Source: Chthoniobacteraceae bacterium (GTDB lineage Bacteria > Verrucomicrobiota > Verrucomicrobiia > Chthoniobacterales > Chthoniobacteraceae). From it: 64,000 bases of DNA. The position numbers and the translations under genes were made by a program. The stretch lies in the NCBI GenBank assembly GCA_028293625.1, contig JAQGOL010000030.1, forward strand, positions 854,566 through 918,565. The letters are read 5' to 3'. The notes under the pieces are model-generated. The model searched no databases. It saw nothing but the letters and a program-made list of their open reading frames with translations, and was not told the DNA's origin. Positions within the stretch are counted from its first letter, which is position 1. Each line of letters opens with the position of its first letter. Below, piece by piece: positions 1 to 9,563 of this stretch.

Positions 1-527
1 GATTGAGGAGCCACAATTTGTTGGTTCCGGACGCCGGAATGAAGCGATTTGGTGATCCAGACCCCGCCAATGAAACAGACGGCGCACCCTGCGAGCAATG
101 TTGCCATGAGCGGGAGTCCGAAACGGCCAGGTTCCAGAAAGGCGAGATAATGGCGGCGTGGATGATGAAAGACGGTCACCTCGGAGTTCGTCGGATATTT
201 GCCACAGACCGTCTCAGCCGCTTCGCGTGAGCCGATCACCACACCGGTGGCGATTTGCTTGCTTTCGTGCGGCTTGTCATCGACCGCGTAGGAATAACGC
301 ACGGTTGGTTCATACGAAATGTCCCGGCGGGACGACCCTGATGCAGATGGCTGGGATCTTTCTTTCACCACCGATTCCAGCACCGTCCCTTTCACCTGCG
401 GCCAGGAACGCGATTGGATGGCGCGGATTGTGCCCGAGAGAAAGCCCAAGAAGATAAAGAAAAGAAAGCCCGTGGCCACCAGCCACCCATTGAGGAAATC
501 CGAGTATGTCGCGAGCACAGGAATCAT
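1..527 (-). CDS. DUF3592 domain membrane protein (C-terminus beyond the window)
   Basis: Reading the minus strand from the ATG at 527 gives 175 codons without a stop, running off the left edge, so the gene is 3'-truncated by the window. Residues about 13-32 form a hydrophobic membrane segment. Next comes a soluble part with the DUF3592 pattern (SWPQVKGTVLES, then YEPTVRYSY, KYPTNSEVTVFHHP and FLEPGRFG). A second membrane segment spans about residues 137-159. Proteins of this family are small membrane proteins of unknown function with an extracytoplasmic beta-rich domain between two helices. The gene is divergent from the pseudopilin gene at 697. The family call is good; no function can be assigned. 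Confidence 0.8.
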   Translation of the reverse strand, partial: MIPVLATYSDFLNGWLVATGFLFFIFLGFLSGTIRAIQSRSWPQVKGTVLESVVKERSQPSASGSSRRDISYEPTVRYSYAVDDKPHESKQIATGVVIGSREAAETVCGKYPTNSEVTVFHHPRRHYLAFLEPGRFGLPLMATLLAGCAVCFIGGVWITKSLHSGVRNQQIVAPQ

Positions 528-696
528 ACGGCTGTGCTAACCGGTTTTATGCGGCAATAACAGTTGGATTAAATTTATTGATAGCTTCTGTCGCCCGCTC
601 CGGCAACCTATCGTTTGGCGTCTTCCCGGCATCCTAACAGTTAAACCGGACACGATTCACCCAAGAATTTACTAAAAGGATCCGTTATTTCCCATT

Positions 697-1419
697 ATGA
701 TTTTGCCTGCCTGTTCCTCAAACGCTCCGCGTCTCAGAGCTGGATTGACCCTCCTTGAGGTTATCACCGTTCTTGCAATTATCGCGGTGCTGGCAGGGCT
801 GCTTTATCCTTCGCTTATTACCAGACGGCAATCTGACCAAAAAGCCCGGGCGCAAAACGACATTGCAAGAATCATGACGGCGGTTAAGCAGTTTTATACT
901 GAATACGGATACTACCCGCCGTTGGCGGATCCTTTGATCGCATTGAGTCCAGCGGCACCAGATCAGTTTGTCGGCGATCTGACCCAGGGGAAAACCAAGG
1001 TTGAAAACAGCATGCTCATGAACACCCTTCGATCAATCGATGCGTTCCCGAATGAGAAGTATGTCAGCAATCCCAAACACATTGTTTTTTTCGACACTGA
1101 TGCGGTTAGGAATCCAAAAGCGCCCAATGGCGGAGTTCTTGAGAGGGTAACCAGCAGCGTGGCAAAGCCTGGAATGCCCGTGTCCAATGGCTGCTTTCTT
1201 GATCCGTGGGGCCGCCAGTATTTTGTCATGATCGACACAAATCATGATGACCTCCTTGATATCGGCCAACTCTACGGTGATTTTACTGGCTTCGAACGGC
1301 CGCATACCAGCGTGGGAGTTTTTTCCATGGGCGCCGACAATGTGATCGGGACCGAGAAAAGCCCCGGTGTTTACCGCAGCAAAGACAAGGTGTCTGACGA
1401 CGTGATTTCCTGGCAATAG
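697..1419 (+). CDS. Type II secretion/type IV pilus-like pseudopilin (prepilin-type protein)
   Basis: The 240-residue product starts with a short 15-residue leader followed by G-LTLLE and a 20-residue hydrophobic helix. This is the type III signal cut and N-methylated by prepilin peptidase. It departs slightly from GFTLIE, with Leu where Phe is usual. The rest is a soluble head of mixed strands (WGRQYFVMIDTNHD, GVFSMGADNVIGT) resembling GspG-like major pseudopilins, including an Asp-rich loop that could bind calcium. It is longer than a typical GspG (about 140 residues). No secretion genes lie next to it, so it is an orphan pseudopilin, common in Verrucomicrobiota. Its role is inferred only from the N-terminus. 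Confidence 0.8.
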   Translation: MILPACSSNAPRLRAGLTLLEVITVLAIIAVLAGLLYPSLITRRQSDQKARAQNDIARIMTAVKQFYTEYGYYPPLADPLIALSPAAPDQFVGDLTQGKTKVENSMLMNTLRSIDAFPNEKYVSNPKHIVFFDTDAVRNPKAPNGGVLERVTSSVAKPGMPVSNGCFLDPWGRQYFVMIDTNHDDLLDIGQLYGDFTGFERPHTSVGVFSMGADNVIGTEKSPGVYRSKDKVSDDVISWQ

Positions 1420-1508
1420 CCCGGAGTGCCAGCATCGGAGGCGGGTTCGAAACTCTAGCCTGCGAACGGCCGCCGACGGCTGCTTGCGCACCCAACCCGC
1501 AAAGGTGC

Positions 1509-2420
1509 TCACGGCTTGGGCAGCCGGATTGGAGGGCCGCCGGAGTCGTTATTGCCATCCTTTTTGGAATCGAGAGCTCCATCGCGCCTGCTTAATTCAT
1601 GGGATTCAATCGGCGCTACAGGCTCGGCAGCCAAGGGTATCGTATTAGGCGGTAATAGAAAGACAGGGGCGCTGCCCATGGACGAAAGCGGTGCAATCGG
1701 CGCCGGAGCGGGCGGGATGACGGCGCGTGCTGAACGTAAACGCGGGGGATATTCGTCAAGAAGGAAGCGGGCGCGGGCCGTTTCGTTGCCAGGCTCGCTA
1801 GAGGGGTATTGGAGGCTGGCGGCGTTCTGGATTTTTAAGGTATCGGTGTAGACCTCGTTGGCAAAGCGGGTTTTGGCTCCGGAAATACCGGAACGCTCAC
1901 TGCGGGCCGCGCCTTGGGCCAGGCCGATGTCGTCGAAGGTGGCGATGGTCGTTTCCAGCAATTCGGTATCGCGCGCTATCCAGCCGTTTGATTTGAGTTC
2001 CGCGGCGTAACGCTTGCACGAGCCGAGAATAATGCGGCTGCGTTCCAGGATGGCGGCGAGCGTTTTTGGTGTGTTGATCCCGACCTGGAACTCGTTGCGG
2101 AGCCTGACACTTTCTCCTTTAAAAGTGATCTTTGCACCGTGCCGGGCCATGGCCGTGAGGCGCGTCACCTCTTTGAGCGCGGCGGCTTGCTCCTGAGTCA
2201 GTGAGCCGACTGCACCGCGCTTGCCAGCGTGATCAAGACTGCCGCTGCCGAGCTGGTCGAGCTTTGCCCTAAACCGGGTGGCGAAATTAGCCGTCTCTTT
2301 TTCCTGGTCGAGGCGTTCGGCCATCGGCGCGGCATAGGCGTCGTCGATAAGCGCGCGGTGAAATACGTTCCCCTGGTGGATGAGAACGGAGAGAGGGAAA
2401 GAAAAGTTGCGTTCAGTCAT
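1509..2420 (-). CDS. Hypothetical protein with proline-rich C-terminus
   Basis: The reading frame extends to 2471, but I start at the ATG at 2420 (MTERNFSFPLSV), which has an AGAGG element just upstream. This gives 303 residues. The first 190 residues are mostly helical and charged, with no signal peptide or membrane span. The last 90 residues are rich in Pro, Ala and Ser (repeated PPAPAPIAP-type stretches) and look disordered. I recognise no domain. The gene converges on the pseudopilin gene and has an 84-bp tandem repeat tract just upstream, so it may be lineage-specific. Coding is supported by length and codon pattern. Confidence 0.6.
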   Translation of the reverse strand: MTERNFSFPLSVLIHQGNVFHRALIDDAYAAPMAERLDQEKETANFATRFRAKLDQLGSGSLDHAGKRGAVGSLTQEQAAALKEVTRLTAMARHGAKITFKGESVRLRNEFQVGINTPKTLAAILERSRIILGSCKRYAAELKSNGWIARDTELLETTIATFDDIGLAQGAARSERSGISGAKTRFANEVYTDTLKIQNAASLQYPSSEPGNETARARFLLDEYPPRLRSARAVIPPAPAPIAPLSSMGSAPVFLLPPNTIPLAAEPVAPIESHELSRRDGALDSKKDGNNDSGGPPIRLPKP

Positions 2421-2634
2421 GTTGCCTCTGCGTTCGCTCCCAGGCAGCGCGGCCGGAGGCAATTTAAACACCTGAACAAATCATCAGCTAAACCCGCTTC
2501 ATGCTGAGACAGAAGCCGGCGGTTTGGAAAGCGTCGCTTCTTGAAGAGATCGAACCGGCCCTTACTCCGGTCTGGCGCCAGGGGTGGGGAGAATGGGTGA
2601 AGCGGTGCGGACCACGGCGGAAGTCCGGCGGACA

Positions 2635-2828
2635 CCGGATATTTCATCGCGGCCAACGGACGGAGTGCTGCCGAGCATGGAGCTTGAAGGGCGGGGTCCG
2701 GCTGGAACGCCGCAACCGCCGGATATTTGATTGCGGCCAACGGATGGTGACGGGCATGGCACAGCGATTCATCTCCGGCACCGGGCGGAACGATTGCAAC
2801 CGCCGGCAGAAATGCCGCGGCCGCCGGA
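2635..2828. repeat. Degenerate 84-bp tandem repeats in a 476-bp gene-free stretch
   Basis: The gap 2421-2896 contains no convincing gene. A 26-base block at 2635-2660 recurs at 2719-2744 with 24 of 26 bases identical, an offset of 84 bases. A weaker third copy falls another 84 bases on, at about 2803-2828. Flanking blocks of the type GAACG...GCAACCGCCGG are shared between units 2 and 3. Because 84 is divisible by three, several frames stay open across the tract and produce spurious frames on both strands. Confidence 0.65.
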
Positions 2829-2896
2829 TGCGTGACTGCAACCAAAAGCCGGAGCGTTGCACCTCAGGGTTAAGGCGCCACTTTCCGGTACCGGCT

Positions 2897-4867
2897 TTAT
2901 TTTACGGCAAGAAATCCGGCGACGGTGCAAAGGATTGCGATCACGGCAGCAACGAGCGATTCGCCGGCGACAAAACCCGAGGCAATCGGGACATTGAACA
3001 TTTCGGCCTGGCGCGAATTGCTCTTTTCCCAAAGGAAAGTGATCAGGGCGCCGAGGGCGAATGAGATGCTGTTTTGGAATGGAATAACCAGGCCCAGGCC
3101 AAGTCCCATCGCGGAGGGGAGATATACGCGAATCCGCGGCAACCAGCGTTCGAGCAACGGCAGGAGCACGCCAATGAATGCCCCTGCCACGATCGCCACG
3201 ATCGCGGTCTTTGGGAGCATATGGATGCCCTGGGTAAGCAGATCAGCCACCGCCTTCCACATGTTCGCAGCCGGTGGATTAAAGGCCTCAAGCGCCGCCT
3301 TATTGGGCACAAGCGCATACCAGGCCGGCACGACGGCGAGCGTGCCAAAAAATACGCCCAAAAACTGCGCTATAAATTGTTTGCGCGCGTTTGCCCCAAG
3401 CAGGTAGCCGCTTTTCAAGTCAGTAAGCAGATCGGCGGCGCTGGCTCCCGCGGCGGCCGTCATGCCCGCCGACATGAGATTAATGGTGGCATTGCCGGCC
3501 GAGCCGGGCAGCGTGGCATAGATAAGCTGTGTAAGCTTGCCCATCGCGCCGATCGGGGTGGTATCGGTTTCGCCCGTGGCGCGGCAGCAAACGAGCGCGA
3601 CCACAAACGACATCGCCACGGCGAGCAACCCGAGCGGAATGGCGACGTGAAAGGCGAGCCATTGCAGCAGCACGAGTCCAATGGTGATCGGGATCAATCC
3701 GATGATCAGCCACGAACCCGGCACTTCAAGGCGGGCAAGCGGATCGTCAACGGCCGGACCGGCTTTTCGTTTCAATTTAAACGCGCGGACCAGGGTCGGC
3801 CATTGCAGCGCCACCGAGGCCAGGCTTGAAAAAAGCATGATCGAAGTGCCGCCCCAAAGCGCCCAGCGCATCGGGTTGATCATTCCGTTTTTAACTGCGA
3901 GCGAGTGGACATAACCGGTCACTCCGGCATGTGCCGCGTCGAAATTCACCAACTGCGGGACAATCACAAAATAAAGCAACGCGGAGGAAAGCAGCATTGA
4001 GAGGGAAACACGCAATCCGACGATCATTCCGGCGCCGATGAGCAGGACGCTTGGCTCGAATGAAAATCCGGCCAGCTGTATTCCTTTCACCGGATTAATT
4101 GCTGCCGGAAACGCGAGACTCTCGGGGATGCCGATTCCGCCCAACAACTTTTCAAGCCAGACCTGCGGGCGGCCGGTTAATCGAAGCTGTTCGGCCAATG
4201 TGCTCGCGGTTCTCAAAAAGCCGACCACGCCGCCGACGACAAGACCGGCCAGGAGCGAGTAGGCCTTGTGCATCGCCGCCGCACCGTGGGCATACAGACT
4301 GCGCAAGGTTTCCGCCGCCGCGATCCCGCTTGGGAAACGGAGTTGCTCGTAGTTGATCATTTGCCGCTTCATTGGGATGGCGACAAAGACTCCAAGGGCA
4401 GCGGTCAACAGCACCATCGGCGTCACCACATACCAGGGCTGATGTTCGCCGGTGAGCAGCAGCAGTGCGCCAAAAGCCGTGCCGACTGTTCCGCCAGTGG
4501 AATAACCCGCCGAGGAGGCCGTCGACTGCATGCAGTTGTTTTCAAGCAACGACATCTTGGAAAGGCGGCCGCCGGAAAGAGCACGCACTGCATTCCATAA
4601 AACATACGAAAGGACGCAGGCCGTGATCGCCACCCCGAACGCCCAGCCGAGCTTGAGCGTGGTGTAGAGATTTGAAAGCGACATGAACATCCCAAGCACA
4701 CCACCCATCAACACTGCGCGCACCGTAAGCTGCCGCTGGTTGTCCCCCTGATATGTGTGCTCAAACCAATGCCGGTCCATCTGCTCAGGTGTCGCGTTTT
4801 CCGGGAGGATTGGAACGACGGGCTGGTCGAGGGTAGCTTCCGGATTTGGGGATTCAGGGAGAGGCAT
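2897..4867 (-). CDS. OPT-family oligopeptide/metal-peptide transporter
   Basis: This 656-residue integral membrane protein has about 14-16 hydrophobic segments. Features of the oligopeptide transporter (OPT) family include the N-terminal RAVLMGGVLGMFMSLSNLY region, a conserved internal NNCMQSTASSAGYSTGG segment in the first half, and NLMSAGMTAAAGASAAD in the second. OPT proteins import small peptides, glutathione or metal chelates by proton symport. I start at the ATG at 4867 (MPLPESPNPEA) rather than the end of the open frame at 5125, because the extra 86 residues are Arg/Pro-rich and run through GC-rich hairpins. The substrate cannot be told from sequence. It is divergent from the RND efflux pair. 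Confidence 0.88.
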   Translation of the reverse strand: MPLPESPNPEATLDQPVVPILPENATPEQMDRHWFEHTYQGDNQRQLTVRAVLMGGVLGMFMSLSNLYTTLKLGWAFGVAITACVLSYVLWNAVRALSGGRLSKMSLLENNCMQSTASSAGYSTGGTVGTAFGALLLLTGEHQPWYVVTPMVLLTAALGVFVAIPMKRQMINYEQLRFPSGIAAAETLRSLYAHGAAAMHKAYSLLAGLVVGGVVGFLRTASTLAEQLRLTGRPQVWLEKLLGGIGIPESLAFPAAINPVKGIQLAGFSFEPSVLLIGAGMIVGLRVSLSMLLSSALLYFVIVPQLVNFDAAHAGVTGYVHSLAVKNGMINPMRWALWGGTSIMLFSSLASVALQWPTLVRAFKLKRKAGPAVDDPLARLEVPGSWLIIGLIPITIGLVLLQWLAFHVAIPLGLLAVAMSFVVALVCCRATGETDTTPIGAMGKLTQLIYATLPGSAGNATINLMSAGMTAAAGASAADLLTDLKSGYLLGANARKQFIAQFLGVFFGTLAVVPAWYALVPNKAALEAFNPPAANMWKAVADLLTQGIHMLPKTAIVAIVAGAFIGVLLPLLERWLPRIRVYLPSAMGLGLGLVIPFQNSISFALGALITFLWEKSNSRQAEMFNVPIASGFVAGESLVAAVIAILCTVAGFLAVK

Positions 4868-5006
4868 GAGAGTAAAGGTGGATTGGCGCGCCACCTTATA
4901 CACCGGTTGCCGCGGCTCTTTCCACACTCGCGTTAAAACCTCGACAGGAAAGAGCAGCACTGTTTTCCGGCACCTCCTCCGGGGCGCGACCCATTTTTGC
5001 ACGATC

Positions 5007-5052
5007 CCCCGGGCTTGACGCCCGGGGCTAATCTCCAAAGCCCCTTCGGGGC
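5007..5052. repeat. Two adjacent GC-rich hairpins, possible REP-like element
   Basis: Within the 287-bp divergent spacer between the OPT and RND genes, 5007-5027 is a perfect 8-bp inverted repeat (CCCCGGGC, 5-base loop, GCCCGGGG). It is followed at 5040-5052 by GCCCC-TTC-GGGGC. Neither is followed by a T-run in either direction and both lie upstream of two divergent genes, so they are not ordinary terminators. The pair has the look of a dispersed palindromic (REP-type) repeat. Confidence 0.5.
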
Positions 5053-5154
5053 AACCGGCAACTCCCTCCATAAAATGCCGGCACGCCGGACGCCACCCTG
5101 GCGCCACATTGACTTCCACTCGCAATTACCGCGATCTGATCTTACTCTCCGCAA

Positions 5155-6339
5155 ATGTTGGCACGACCACCCTGGCGCTTCCTGCTCGCAATCCTGACCG
5201 GCGCCCTGCCGGTTGCGCTTGTGTGCAGTGGATGCAAAAAAACTCCTCCTGTACAGAAACAAGGCCCTTTGCCGGTCAATGTGATTGCCGCGGTGGAAAA
5301 AGAAGTCACCGAATGGGATGAATTCACCGGGCGCACTGAAGCGGTCGAATCGGTCGATATTCATGCCCGGGTGAGCGGTTACCTGCAATCGGTTAACTTT
5401 AAAGCCGGTGCGCTCGTCAATGCGGGCGACCTGCTTTTTGTCATTGATCCGCGTCCTTACCAGGCGGATCTCGATCGTACCACGGCGGATCTGGAGCGTG
5501 GAGAAGCGCAGTTAAAACTGGCCGAAATTGATTTTAAACGCGCGCAGGAACTCCGCCAGAAAGGGGTTTTATCTCCCGAGGAATTTGATCAGAAAGCGGC
5601 TGCGCTCAAACAGGCGCAAGCCGTTGGCCGTTCGGCAAAAGCCGCCAAGGATTCCGCTGCGCTGAACATTGATTTCACGCAGATCAAATCGCCGATTGCC
5701 GGTCGGGTCAGCAACGAGCGCGTGACGGTCGGCAACCTGGTCCAGGCCGGCTCCGCCACCGACAGCGTCCTTACGACCGTCGTTTCGACCGATCCCATTT
5801 ATGTTTATGCGGATGCCGATGAGAACAGCATCCTCAGGTTCATGCAGGCGCATGCGGCGGGCACGCGCAAGAGTATGAGCGAGGAACAGGTCCCGGCTTA
5901 TATCCAGCTTGCCAACGAAACCGACTTCCCGCACGAGGGAGCTCTCGATTTCGCGGACAACCGGATTGATCCAACGACCGGCACCCTTCGCATCCGCGGT
6001 GTTTTTAAAACATGGGATGCGCTTTTAACGCCCGGTTTTTTTGTCCGGATGCGCGTTCCGGCAGGCCCGAAAGTAAAGGCCGTGCTTCTTGAGGACAAAA
6101 TGATCAGCTCCCAGCAGGGGGTGAAGTTTGTTTATGTCGTTAAGCCCGACAACACAATCGAGCGGCGGAATTTGCAGACCGGCTCGCTTTTCGAGGGAAT
6201 GCGGATTGTGCGGGAGGGGATCAAGGCCGGAGAATCAGTCGTCTCCACACGCCTGCAAATGCTGCAGCCAGGCATGCCAGTGATGCCGGTCGTTGAAACG
6301 CCCAAGCCGGCGGAACGCGCTGCAAAAGAAGGGAAGTAA
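5155..6339 (+). CDS. RND efflux pump periplasmic adaptor (membrane fusion lipoprotein)
   Basis: The 394-residue protein has a lipoprotein signal peptide ending in VCSGC, so Cys27 is the likely lipidated residue. The split lipoyl/biotinyl domain is visible (VSGYLQSVNFKAG, ALVNAGDLLFVIDPRPYQADLD). A helical hairpin follows at about residues 105-150, then the return lipoyl strand (IKSPIAGRVSN), a beta-barrel with DPIYVYADADEN, and the membrane-proximal domain. This is the AcrA/MexA type that bridges the inner-membrane pump to an outer-membrane channel. The pump gene starts 9 nt downstream, so the two form an operon. No TolC-type channel gene is next to them. Confidence 0.93.
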   Translation: MLARPPWRFLLAILTGALPVALVCSGCKKTPPVQKQGPLPVNVIAAVEKEVTEWDEFTGRTEAVESVDIHARVSGYLQSVNFKAGALVNAGDLLFVIDPRPYQADLDRTTADLERGEAQLKLAEIDFKRAQELRQKGVLSPEEFDQKAAALKQAQAVGRSAKAAKDSAALNIDFTQIKSPIAGRVSNERVTVGNLVQAGSATDSVLTTVVSTDPIYVYADADENSILRFMQAHAAGTRKSMSEEQVPAYIQLANETDFPHEGALDFADNRIDPTTGTLRIRGVFKTWDALLTPGFFVRMRVPAGPKVKAVLLEDKMISSQQGVKFVYVVKPDNTIERRNLQTGSLFEGMRIVREGIKAGESVVSTRLQMLQPGMPVMPVVETPKPAERAAKEGK

Positions 6340-6348
6340 CGCCGCCGC

Positions 6349-9300
6349 ATGAATTTCGCCCATTTTTTCATCGACCGGCCGATTTTTGCCGGAGTGATCA
6401 GCATTGTGATCACGATCGTGGGCGCGATTGCGCTCGCGACGTTGCCGGTGGCCCAATACCCGGACGTGGCGCCGCCGACGATTCAGGTCACGGCCAACTA
6501 TCCTGGCGCGAATGCGAGGGTTGTGGCTGAGACGGTGGCAACACCGATTGAACAGCAGATCAACGGGGTAGAGAACATGCTCTACATGTCGTCGCAAAGC
6601 ACGAGCGACGGCAACATGATGATCAACGTCACGTTCAAGCTCGGCACCGATCTGGACGCGGCGCAGGTGCTGGTGCAAAACCGGGTGGCCACCGCCATGC
6701 CCACCCTGCCGCAGGATGTCCAGCGTGGGGGTGTGACGACCAAAAAACAGTCGCCCGACATTACGATGGTCGTGCATCTGCTCTCCCCCGACGGCTCGCT
6801 CGATTCGGTTTTTACGAGCAATTACGCCCTGCTTCAGATCCGCGATGAACTTGCCCGGCTGGATGGCGTTGGTGATATCAATGTCTTTGGCGCCCGCGAG
6901 TATTCGATGCGGGTCTGGCTTGATCCTGAAAAAGTCGCGTCGCGCGGCTTGACCGCCCAGGACGTGGTGCTCGCGATCCAGGAGCAGAATGTGCAGGTGG
7001 CGGCGGGCGTGGTGGGCGCGCAGCCGGTTCCCAAAGGGGCCACTGCATTCCAATACACCGTCAGCACCCAGGGACGGCTTGCCGATGAAAAGGAGTTTGG
7101 CGAAATCGTCGTCAAGACAGGGGCGGCAGGCCGGGTCACCCGCGTGCGCGATGTGGCTCGAGTGGAGCTTGCGGCCCGCGATTATACGAGCAACAGCCAG
7201 CTCAGCGGCCAGCCCGCCACCGCGATCGGCGTGTTCCAACGGCCCGGCTCGAATGCGCTGACTACTTCCGATGCCGTGCGGGCAAAGATGGAGGAACTCA
7301 AAAAACGGTTCCCGGCCGGATTGGATTACACGATCGCCTACGATCCGACCTCTTCCGTGCGCGAGTCGATTCATGAAGTTGAAAAGACTTTGTTTGAAGC
7401 CGTGGGCCTGGTGGTCCTGGTGGTCCTGATTTTCCTCCAGAACTGGCGGGCGAGCATCATCCCACTCATTGCGATCCCCGTCTCGCTCATTGGCACGTTC
7501 GCCGCGATGCAGGTGTTCGGGTTTTCCCTGAATAATCTCTCGCTCTTTGGCCTTGTCCTCGCGATCGGGATCGTGGTCGACGACGCCATTGTGGTCGTTG
7601 AGAATATCGAACATCACATCGCCAACGGTCTGTCGCCGCGCGATGCCGCCCGAAAAGCGATGGACGAAGTCAGCGGGGCCGTTGTCGCCGTCGCGCTCGT
7701 GCTTGGGGCCGTGTTCGTGCCGACTGCCTTTATGACCGGGATCACGGGGCAGTTCTTTCGGCAGTTCGCGCTCACGATCGCCGTTTCGACCGCGATCTCA
7801 GCGCTTAATTCGCTCACCCTCTCCCCCGCGCTCGGCGCCATCCTGCTCAAACCGGCTGATGCTAAAAAAGATTGGTTCCAAAAAGGGATCGACGGCTTGC
7901 TCGGCTGGTTTTTTCGCGGCTTCAACCGGATGTTTGCGTGGAGCACGAATGTTTATGGCAAGACAGTGAGCCGTTTCACCCGGCTTGCTGCCATCGTATT
8001 GCTGGTTTACGGCGGGCTCCTCGCGCTCACCGTTGTTGGGTTTAAAGTGGTGCCCGGCGGTTTCCTGCCCACCCAGGATCGCGGTTACGCGGTAAGCTTT
8101 TGCCAATTGCCCGACGCCTCCTCGCTCGATCGCACCCAGGAGGTGATCGATAAAATGGGCCGGATTGCCCGTGAAACCCCGGGCGTGCTCGCCAGCATGG
8201 AGATTGCCGGGTTCAACCTCTTTGGCGGAAACCAATCCAATACCGGGGCGGTGTTTGTGACGTTTAAGGAATTCAGCGAACGCAAATCAGCGGATGAAAG
8301 CATGGGCGCGATCATCGGAAAATTAAATGCCCGGTTTCGCGCGGAGATTCCCGAGGCTTTTACAGGCGTCTTTCCGCCACCGCCGATCGCCGGCATCGGC
8401 AACGCGGGCGGATTTAAAATGCAGATCCAGGACCGGGGGAGTGCCGGGCTGGAGGAACTGCAGGCCCAAGCATCCAACCTCATGGCAAAAGCCAATCAGA
8501 ACCCGGGTCTTGCCGGGAATCTGACAACCTTTCGCGCCAACGTGCCGCAGTTATGGCTCGATGTGGATCGTGTCAAAGCCAAGAGCATGAATGTCCCGCT
8601 TAATAACATCTTCGGCACGCTTCAGACCTATCTGGGATCGAGTTATGTCAATGACCTTTCCCTTTACGGACGCACCTACCGCGTCATGGCGCAGGCAGAC
8701 GCGCAGTTCCGTTTGCAACCCGATGATATCCGCCAGCTTAAGACCCGCAATACTTCCGGTGGCATGGTGCCGCTTGGCGCGGTTGCCACCGTCAAGGAAG
8801 TAAGCGGCGCCGACAAGGTCGTGCATTACAACCTCTTCCCGGCCGCCGATCTCAGTGGCTCGCCCGCGCCGGGATACAGCACCGGTCAGGCCTTGCAGAC
8901 CATCGAAAAACTGGCGAAAGAGAATCTTCCCACCAGCTTTACCACGGAGTGGACCGAAATGGCGCTTCAGGAAAAACTTGCCGGCAACAGCGCGCTCTAC
9001 ATCTTCCCGCTCTGCGTGCTTCTGGTCTTCCTGGTTCTGGCCGCGCAATACGAAAGCTGGGCTCTGCCGCTCGCCATCATCCTGATTGTTCCGATGTGCC
9101 TGCTGAGCGCCATCGGAGGCGTCTGGCTGCGGGACATGGATAACAATGTCTTTACGCAAATCGGTTTCGTTGTGCTGGTCGGGCTTGCCTGTAAGAACGC
9201 TATCCTGATTGTTGAGTTCGCCAAACAGATCCAGGATCGCGACGGGAAGAACCGCTTTGATGCCGCCGTGGAAGCGTGCAAGCTGCGTCTCCGCCCAATC

Positions 9301-9540
9301 CTGATGACCTCGTTCGCGTTCATCCTCGGCGTGCTCCCGCTTGTCATTGGAAAGGGCGCCGGCTCTGAAATGCGGCAGGCGCTTGGAACCGCGGTTTTCT
9401 TCGGCATGCTCGGGGTAACACTCTTCGGCCTTTTTCTGACCCCGGTCTTCTACGTGGTAATCATGTGGTTTAAAGAGCGCCGCAATCCTCCGGTCGCAGT
9501 GGCTCCCGCCGCTCCGATAACGCCTGCCGTGACGCACTGA
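6349..9540 (+). CDS. RND multidrug efflux transporter, HAE1 (AcrB/MexB) family
   Basis: The 1,063-residue length matches AcrB-type pumps. The N-terminus (FFIDRPIFAGVISI) and PGANARVVAETVATPIEQQ are diagnostic of HAE1. The proton-relay pair Asp411-Asp412 sits in TM4 (LAIGIVVDDAIVVVENIEH), corresponding to D407/D408 of E. coli AcrB. The second-half repeat is also present (QYESWALPLAIILIVP, GLACKNAILIVEFAK). The pump exports hydrophobic or amphipathic compounds from the periplasm using the proton gradient. It is co-transcribed with the adaptor at 5155. Substrates are not predictable, and the partner outer-membrane channel must be encoded elsewhere. Confidence 0.95.
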   Translation: MNFAHFFIDRPIFAGVISIVITIVGAIALATLPVAQYPDVAPPTIQVTANYPGANARVVAETVATPIEQQINGVENMLYMSSQSTSDGNMMINVTFKLGTDLDAAQVLVQNRVATAMPTLPQDVQRGGVTTKKQSPDITMVVHLLSPDGSLDSVFTSNYALLQIRDELARLDGVGDINVFGAREYSMRVWLDPEKVASRGLTAQDVVLAIQEQNVQVAAGVVGAQPVPKGATAFQYTVSTQGRLADEKEFGEIVVKTGAAGRVTRVRDVARVELAARDYTSNSQLSGQPATAIGVFQRPGSNALTTSDAVRAKMEELKKRFPAGLDYTIAYDPTSSVRESIHEVEKTLFEAVGLVVLVVLIFLQNWRASIIPLIAIPVSLIGTFAAMQVFGFSLNNLSLFGLVLAIGIVVDDAIVVVENIEHHIANGLSPRDAARKAMDEVSGAVVAVALVLGAVFVPTAFMTGITGQFFRQFALTIAVSTAISALNSLTLSPALGAILLKPADAKKDWFQKGIDGLLGWFFRGFNRMFAWSTNVYGKTVSRFTRLAAIVLLVYGGLLALTVVGFKVVPGGFLPTQDRGYAVSFCQLPDASSLDRTQEVIDKMGRIARETPGVLASMEIAGFNLFGGNQSNTGAVFVTFKEFSERKSADESMGAIIGKLNARFRAEIPEAFTGVFPPPPIAGIGNAGGFKMQIQDRGSAGLEELQAQASNLMAKANQNPGLAGNLTTFRANVPQLWLDVDRVKAKSMNVPLNNIFGTLQTYLGSSYVNDLSLYGRTYRVMAQADAQFRLQPDDIRQLKTRNTSGGMVPLGAVATVKEVSGADKVVHYNLFPAADLSGSPAPGYSTGQALQTIEKLAKENLPTSFTTEWTEMALQEKLAGNSALYIFPLCVLLVFLVLAAQYESWALPLAIILIVPMCLLSAIGGVWLRDMDNNVFTQIGFVVLVGLACKNAILIVEFAKQIQDRDGKNRFDAAVEACKLRLRPILMTSFAFILGVLPLVIGKGAGSEMRQALGTAVFFGMLGVTLFGLFLTPVFYVVIMWFKERRNPPVAVAPAAPITPAVTH

Positions 9541-9563
9541 AACAGCAGAGGAGTTCAGCGAAC

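Noticed and set aside
2501-3064. A plus-strand frame of 187 codons and minus-strand frames over the 84-bp repeats
   Set aside because: The frames stay open because the repeat length is a multiple of three; translations are Arg/Gly/Pro-rich, and the plus-strand one runs into the OPT gene antisense.
6235-7617. A 460-codon minus-strand frame opposite the RND pump, and a similar 328-codon frame at 8551-9537
   Set aside because: Both are shadows of the HAE1 pump gene, with His/Asp/Arg-rich low-quality translations and no plausible start context.
5155-9540. A complete tripartite efflux operon
   Set aside because: Only the adaptor and pump are present; the next gene is an unrelated convergent LysE-type exporter, so no outer-membrane channel can be claimed.
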